Shown: piece after piece, positions 6,199-9,296 of the stretch
Numbering within the stretch: position 1 is the first letter of the stretch
How the letters are laid out: each line of letters opens with the position of its first letter
Position numbers and translations under genes: made by a program
Assembly: GCA_964393335.1 (NCBI GenBank)
Contig: CAYMTN010000214.1
Coordinates: 1-9,296 of the forward strand
Source: CAYMTN01 sp964393335
GTDB taxonomy: Bacteria; Chloroflexota; Anaerolineae; Aggregatilineales; Aggregatilineaceae
Reading direction: 5' to 3'
DNA: 9,296 nucleotides
The notes under the pieces: model-generated
The model's database searches: none
What the model saw: only the letters and a program-made list of their open reading frames with translations
Told to the model about the DNA's origin: nothing

Positions 6199-6223
6199 AC
6201 CCGGCACCGGCAGGTGACCGGGT
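6199..6223 (+). promoter_or_regulatory. 10-bp hairpin in the leader of the second kinase gene
   Basis: ACCCGGCACC (6199-6208) pairs with GGTG (6213-6216) and CCGGGT (6218-6223), giving a 10-bp GC-rich stem with one bulged A and a GGCA loop. It ends 35 bases before the start codon. It occupies a position comparable to the 13-bp hairpin in the copy 1 leader, but the sequence is different. No U-run follows. Confidence 0.5.
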
Positions 6224-6258
6224 AATTGTGCGCACGGTTTGAGATTGGGGAGGTTTGG

Positions 6259-6921
6259 ATGGCAGTTATTACCGTGTCCCGGCAGATTGGCAGCGGCGGC
6301 GAAGAGATCGCGCACCAGGTGTGCGATCTGCTCAGGTACCGCTATTTTGACAAACAGCTTGTCATCGAAACCGCCGCCGATCTGGGGCTGCACAAAGATC
6401 ATGTCGTGGATTATTCGGAGGACCGCTACCAGGTCCAGAATTTCGTATCCCGGCTGCTGCGGCCCGGTCCTCGCCCGATCAAAAAGGTCCCCGTGAGACT
6501 GCGCGATCCGGAAGGCAACCTGACGCTAGACTCCGAGAGTATCGACGAAGGGCAGTATGTCGCCCTGATCGAAAACGCGATCCTGGCCGCCTACGAGATG
6601 AACGACGTGGTAGTCGTCGGGCGCGGCGGGCAGTCGATCTTGCAGGACAAACCGAACGTGCTGCACATCCGCGTCATCGCGCCGCTTGGCACGCGTATCG
6701 AGCGCTTGCAGCGCTTCGAGAACCTGACGGTTGAGCAGGCACAGCAGCGTATCGCGCGCCAGGATCGCGCCACATCCGAATACCTGGGGCGTTTTTTCGG
6801 CATCCGCTGGAATGACTCGACGCTGTACCATCTGGTCATCAACACCGGCAAGATCAGCATCGACGGTGCCTCGCAGCTCATCGTGGACGCAGTGGTGCAG
6901 CTCCGCGCGTCACTGGCCTGA
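6259..6921 (+). CDS. Cytidylate-kinase-like family protein, copy 2
   Basis: This 220-residue paralog of the preceding gene aligns without a gap and is identical at about 109 of 220 positions by my hand count. It keeps MAVITVSRQIGSGGEEIA (1-18), with EE where copy 1 has DK, plus RYRYFDKQL (26-34), DVVVVGRGGQSIL (116-128), RQDRATSEYLGRFFG (167-181) and STLYHLVIN (187-195). The most divergent stretches are 80-100 and 151-168, a loop region and the segment before the lid, which suggests altered substrate or partner choice. The ATG at 6259 is chosen for GGGGAGG (6247-6253), five bases upstream; an upstream GTG at 6226 is less likely. It has its own promoter and a probable terminator, so it is likely monocistronic. 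Its substrate is unknown, and it could be regulatory rather than catalytic. Confidence 0.85.
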   Translation: MAVITVSRQIGSGGEEIAHQVCDLLRYRYFDKQLVIETAADLGLHKDHVVDYSEDRYQVQNFVSRLLRPGPRPIKKVPVRLRDPEGNLTLDSESIDEGQYVALIENAILAAYEMNDVVVVGRGGQSILQDKPNVLHIRVIAPLGTRIERLQRFENLTVEQAQQRIARQDRATSEYLGRFFGIRWNDSTLYHLVINTGKISIDGASQLIVDAVVQLRASLA

Positions 6922-6964
6922 CGAACCGTTTGCCCTGGGCAGGACACAACGCCGTCGGGTTTTT
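6917..6964 (+). terminator. Probable intrinsic terminator of the second kinase gene
   Basis: CCTGACG (6917-6923) pairs with CGTCGGG (6953-6959) over 7 bp with one G-U. Inside it CGTT/AACG (6927-6930/6948-6951) can pair, and a further small palindrome TGCCCTGGGCA can form. The stem runs directly into TTTTT (6960-6964). The left arm overlaps the stop codon. The loop is larger than usual, which lowers certainty. Confidence 0.5.
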
Positions 6965-7043
6965 ATGCGGCTTCGCCCCGATTGGATTTCGCTGCGATTC
7001 CCCTGTGCCTGCCGTGTTCGGGCAAGACGCTGGCGGCAGCCTG

Positions 7044-7052
7044 TGCTACAAT
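7044..7052 (+). promoter_or_regulatory. Candidate extended -10 promoter of the DUF362 gene
   Basis: TGC followed by TACAAT (7047-7052) is a five-of-six -10 box with the extended TGn element. No convincing -35 box lies 16-18 bases upstream. It would give a leader of about 150 bases, similar in length to the two kinase leaders. Confidence 0.35.
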
Positions 7053-7212
7053 CTGGGAAACCGGCAACGCAGCCAGCCGTGTCACGAGCGGCACCGCATC
7101 GGACGCGACCGGGCGGCCAGGCGAGTTTTTAGTTCGCCGCCAGCGCCTCTACGTTCTGGCTGACCGCTGAAAGCTGATCGCTTGAAGTGACTATCACAGG
7201 AGATCATCACGT

Positions 7213-8448
7213 ATGGCAGAATTCCCCGGCAAGGGCAAAGTCGCTATCGTCCATACCACGCCCGAAACCGTGTTGGCGGACGTGCGCAACGTCATGCAGA
7301 TGGCAGGGTATCAGGACGCGCTGCCGAAAGACAAAGAGACGATCCTGAAAATCAATATCTCGTGGGATACGTGGTATCCCGCCTGCTCCAGCACGCCCTG
7401 GCAGATCGAAGGCGCGATCCAGGAACTGCAAGACGCCGGGTACCCGCGCATCATCGCCGGGCACAACGACACCGTCGTCGTTGACGCGCGCGTGGGCGAA
7501 GAAAACAACAAGCACAAGTACGTCACCGATAAGTACGGCCTCGAAAACTGGCACCTCTACGAACCGCAGTTCGAGTGGGTGCGCTACGAGCCGAAAGAGC
7601 CGTTTCTGGTATTGGACCACGTCTATCCCGAAGGCGTGTACGTGCCGAAGGTCTTTTACGGGCGCAACATCATTCACATGCCGACCGTCAAAACGCACGT
7701 CTTCACGACCATCACCGGCGCGATGAAAAACGCGTTCGGCGGGCTGTTGGGCCGCAAACGTCACTGGACGCATTCCGTGATCCACGAAACCGTCGTGGAC
7801 CTGCTGCAAATCCAGCAGGACATCCACACCGGGGTGTTCGCAGTGATGGACGGCACCTTTGCGGGTGATGGTCCGGGGCCGCGTGCCATGCGCTGGCACG
7901 AAAAAGACATCCTGCTCGCGTCTGCCGACCAGGTGGCCATCGACGCGACGAGCGCCTATTTGCAGGGGTTCGACCCGATGACACTCGACTTCATCCGCCT
8001 GGCGCACGAACGCGGCCTCGGAATTGGCAACCCCAGCGAGATCGAGCTGGTCGGCATGGACTGGAAGGACGTGCGGCGCTTTGGATTTGTGCAAGAAGAC
8101 ACGTTCGCCAGCATCGGCCAGAAAATGATCTATCACGGCTGGCTGAAAGGTTTCGAGGGGCTGCTGCTGCGGTCGCCGCTCGTTCCCTGGAGCTATATGG
8201 CGAGCAACGTCTACCACAACTATTACTGGTACCCGTTTGTGGGTCGCAAGCGCGTCGAAGAGGCGCTGAATACCAAGTGGGGCCGCCTGTTTGCCAGCTA
8301 CGGCAACGGCGAGGTCGTGATGCCGGGCGTCGAACCGGAAGAAGTGCAAAAACTGGCGCTGGCCGGGGCGTTCGCGGCGGGTGGCGCGTTGTTCCTGGGC
8401 GGGCGGCTGCTGGGCAGCTTGCACCGCAGCGGACACGACGCCGGGTAA
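7213..8448 (+). CDS. DUF362 domain-containing protein
   Basis: This 411-residue protein has family marks of DUF362. LKINISWDTWYPACSSTP (45-62) is the early K-x-N block, followed by a segment predicted to bind a partner. IIHMPTVKTHVFTTITGAMK (153-172) continuing to NAFGG is the most conserved family core. VMDGTFAGDGPGPRAM (211-226) and ADQVAIDATSAYLQGFDP (238-255) are the late blocks. Some DUF362 proteins carry a C-terminal 4Fe-4S ferredoxin domain; here there is no CxxCxxC cluster. Instead the C-terminus is a hydrophobic, glycine-rich stretch (about 381-402) followed by a short basic, polar tail (SLHRSGHDAG), so it may be tail-anchored or amphipathic. The start ATG has AGGAGAT (7198-7204) eight bases upstream. 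Function of the family is largely unsettled, with redox or iron-sulfur links proposed, so I assign none. It is probably transcribed alone. Confidence 0.88.
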   Translation: MAEFPGKGKVAIVHTTPETVLADVRNVMQMAGYQDALPKDKETILKINISWDTWYPACSSTPWQIEGAIQELQDAGYPRIIAGHNDTVVVDARVGEENNKHKYVTDKYGLENWHLYEPQFEWVRYEPKEPFLVLDHVYPEGVYVPKVFYGRNIIHMPTVKTHVFTTITGAMKNAFGGLLGRKRHWTHSVIHETVVDLLQIQQDIHTGVFAVMDGTFAGDGPGPRAMRWHEKDILLASADQVAIDATSAYLQGFDPMTLDFIRLAHERGLGIGNPSEIELVGMDWKDVRRFGFVQEDTFASIGQKMIYHGWLKGFEGLLLRSPLVPWSYMASNVYHNYYWYPFVGRKRVEEALNTKWGRLFASYGNGEVVMPGVEPEEVQKLALAGAFAAGGALFLGGRLLGSLHRSGHDAG

Positions 8449-8489
8449 GCAGCCGATCGTGTATGAGCGGCAAATTGCACCTTACTCAG

Positions 8490-8510
8490 CCTATGGAAAC
8501 ATCCAATAGG
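8490..8510 (+). other. Small inverted repeat upstream of the DUF6941-type gene
   Basis: CCTATGGA (8490-8497) pairs with TCCAATAGG (8502-8510) over 8 bp with one bulged A and an AACA loop. It lies between the DUF362 stop and the next start, 24 bases before the ATG. With no T-run it is a weak terminator candidate. An operator for the low-GC gene pair is an alternative, which would fit autoregulation of a toxin-type operon. Confidence 0.4.
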
Positions 8511-8534
8511 TTGTGAGAAGAAAGCAATGGGGCG

Positions 8535-8939
8535 ATGGAACTCTCTTTTCTCCTAACGGCTGATTACGTGAATGTTGCTGAGGGCGACAAACTGAACGTA
8601 ATGGGGATTTTTACGAACATTTATGCGCCTAAGTTCCCGGCAGTGCATCCTGAGTTCTATCTGATCGCCCAGTTGAAGGCCAGCCCTGCCGAATACGGTC
8701 GTGATTGTACAATCGGAATCAAACTCATCGATCAAGACGCTACTGAAGAGTTGGTCAGCTTATCGATCCCCCGGCACGTCCCTCACAGCGAAAGAGGAAT
8801 CCGCGTCAGCCTTAATCAGATCGCCCGATTCCCTGGCCTGGTTTTCCCTAAACCCGGAATGTACGAGTTTTCGATTTTGGTGGACAATGATCTAAAAGGA
8901 TCGCTTGCGATAGAGCTTATCGAACGTAAACCGCAATAA
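8535..8939 (+). CDS. DUF6941-type small protein of unknown function
   Basis: This encodes a 134-residue soluble, mostly beta protein. It shows the pattern I associate with DUF6941: FLLTADYVNVAEGDKLNVMG (5-24), then IYAPKFPAVHPEFYLIAQL (29-47), a central segment of beta type, and GLVFPKPGMYEFSILVD (101-117) near the end. Its function is not known to me. The ATG at 8535 is chosen by this N-terminal match; the site upstream is weak (AGAAG near 8516), and an ATG at 8527 is out of frame. Base composition drops to about 45-50% GC, in contrast with the preceding gene, so recent acquisition is likely. It lies 16 bases before a HicA-like gene on the same strand, so the two are probably co-transcribed. 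Confidence 0.7.
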   Translation: MELSFLLTADYVNVAEGDKLNVMGIFTNIYAPKFPAVHPEFYLIAQLKASPAEYGRDCTIGIKLIDQDATEELVSLSIPRHVPHSERGIRVSLNQIARFPGLVFPKPGMYEFSILVDNDLKGSLAIELIERKPQ

Positions 8940-8955
8940 TCACCAGAAGTTTGTC

Positions 8956-9213
8956 GTGACAAAATCAGCCGAAAAACTCCTGGAAAAAATGCGTCAAACA
9001 ACTGCTGGCTGGACTCGTGACGATCTTTTGAGCCTTTATTCAGGGTTCGGATTCGAAATACGACACGGCAGCAAACATGATGTGATAAAACATCCTGACT
9101 TTGCCCTCCGGGTAACTCTGCCACGACATAATCGGGTAGCCAGGGTTTATGTACGCACAGCGGTTCAAACAGTTGATGAACTAAAACGCCTACTGGAAGA
9201 GAAAGGCGAGTAG
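8956..9213 (+). CDS. HicA-like toxin (putative mRNA interferase)
   Basis: This small 85-residue protein resembles the HicA family, whose members are dsRBD-fold ribonucleases of type II toxin-antitoxin systems. The N-terminal helix KLLEKMRQTTAGWTRDDL (7-24) is followed by the key turn HGSKHDVIKHP (37-47), in which H41 aligns with the family's catalytic histidine. A beta strand with LPRHNRVARVYVR (55-67) and a C-terminal helix VDELKRLLEEKGE (73-85) complete it. The GTG start at 8956 is preferred to the ATG at 8989, because the KLLEKMR segment looks like part of the family N-terminus and would be lost. The upstream site is weak (AGAAG). Low GC matches the preceding gene. A complete HicB-type antitoxin is not seen in the window. 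Toxicity is inferred, not shown. Confidence 0.65.
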   Translation: MTKSAEKLLEKMRQTTAGWTRDDLLSLYSGFGFEIRHGSKHDVIKHPDFALRVTLPRHNRVARVYVRTAVQTVDELKRLLEEKGE

Positions 9214-9217
9214 AACA

Positions 9218-9296
9218 ATGGGAAAGGCAATTGAATACATAGCCAATACTTTGTCAGAGTAGCCTGATAGTGTAGTGGTAATTCAAGACAGTACAA
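9218..9296 (+). pseudogene. Possible following gene interrupted by an early TAG, cut by the window edge
   Basis: Five bases after the HicA-like stop, an ATG at 9218 with AAAGGCGAG upstream opens a frame reading MGKAIEYIANTLSE, then TAG (9260-9262). It then continues in the same frame as PDSVVVIQDST to the window end. The continuation looks coding, so this may be a real downstream gene, for example an antitoxin, carrying a nonsense change. It could also be a 14-codon peptide, or a base error. I recognise no family in so short a piece. Confidence 0.25.

Noticed and set aside
7207..8436. Minus-strand frame of 409 codons opposite the DUF362 gene
   Set aside because: It is an antisense frame in GC-rich DNA with no recognisable motif, while the plus strand shows clear DUF362 blocks and a good ribosome binding site.
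1..9296. CRISPR array, insertion sequence or known riboswitch
   Set aside because: No regularly spaced short repeats, no transposase-like protein with terminal repeats and no riboswitch core that I recognise.

Overview
This is a GC-rich bacterial window. I estimate 60-65% GC over most of its length, falling to roughly 45-50% over the last ~750 bases. The gene set suggests an uncultured or environmental Chloroflexota, probably Anaerolineae-like: a toroid protein of the squalene-cyclase/prenyltransferase fold, a DinB-fold protein, cytidylate-kinase-like proteins, a DUF362 protein, a DUF6941-type protein and a HicA-like toxin. The assignment is an inference from protein resemblance and no marker gene is present. 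Most starts are ATG with clear AGGAGG-type ribosome binding sites, and several promoters look like sigma-70 type.

Layout: (1) 1-98, the 5' part of a tRNA-Val(UAC) gene on the minus strand, with a textbook promoter just upstream. (2) 207-1217 (minus) and 1345-1803 (plus), a divergent pair encoding an alpha/alpha-toroid protein and a DinB-fold protein. (3) 1858-4898 (minus), three paralogous ABC-2-like membrane permeases in a row, read 4898 to 1858. The first two overlap by an ATGA. No ATPase gene is next to them. The middle permease carries an in-frame 61-residue internal tandem duplication that the other two lack. (4) 4899-5369, an intergenic stretch rich in inverted repeats that holds the promoter and leader of the next gene. 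(5) 5370-6035 and 6259-6921 (plus), two cytidylate-kinase-like genes that are gapless paralogs (about half identical). Each has a similar promoter (TCGACA, 17-18 bases, TATACT), a leader of about 140 bases and a strong hairpin in that leader. (6) 7213-8448 (plus), a DUF362 protein with a hydrophobic C-terminal tail. (7) 8535-9213 (plus), a lower-GC pair: a DUF6941-type protein and a GTG-started HicA-like toxin. It is followed by the start of another reading frame interrupted by an early TAG.

The genes do not form one pathway. Two parts deserve attention: the self-contained permease triplet with its internally duplicated member, and the duplicated kinase module with parallel promoter and leader layout. 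The AT-rich tail looks like accessory DNA of toxin-antitoxin type.
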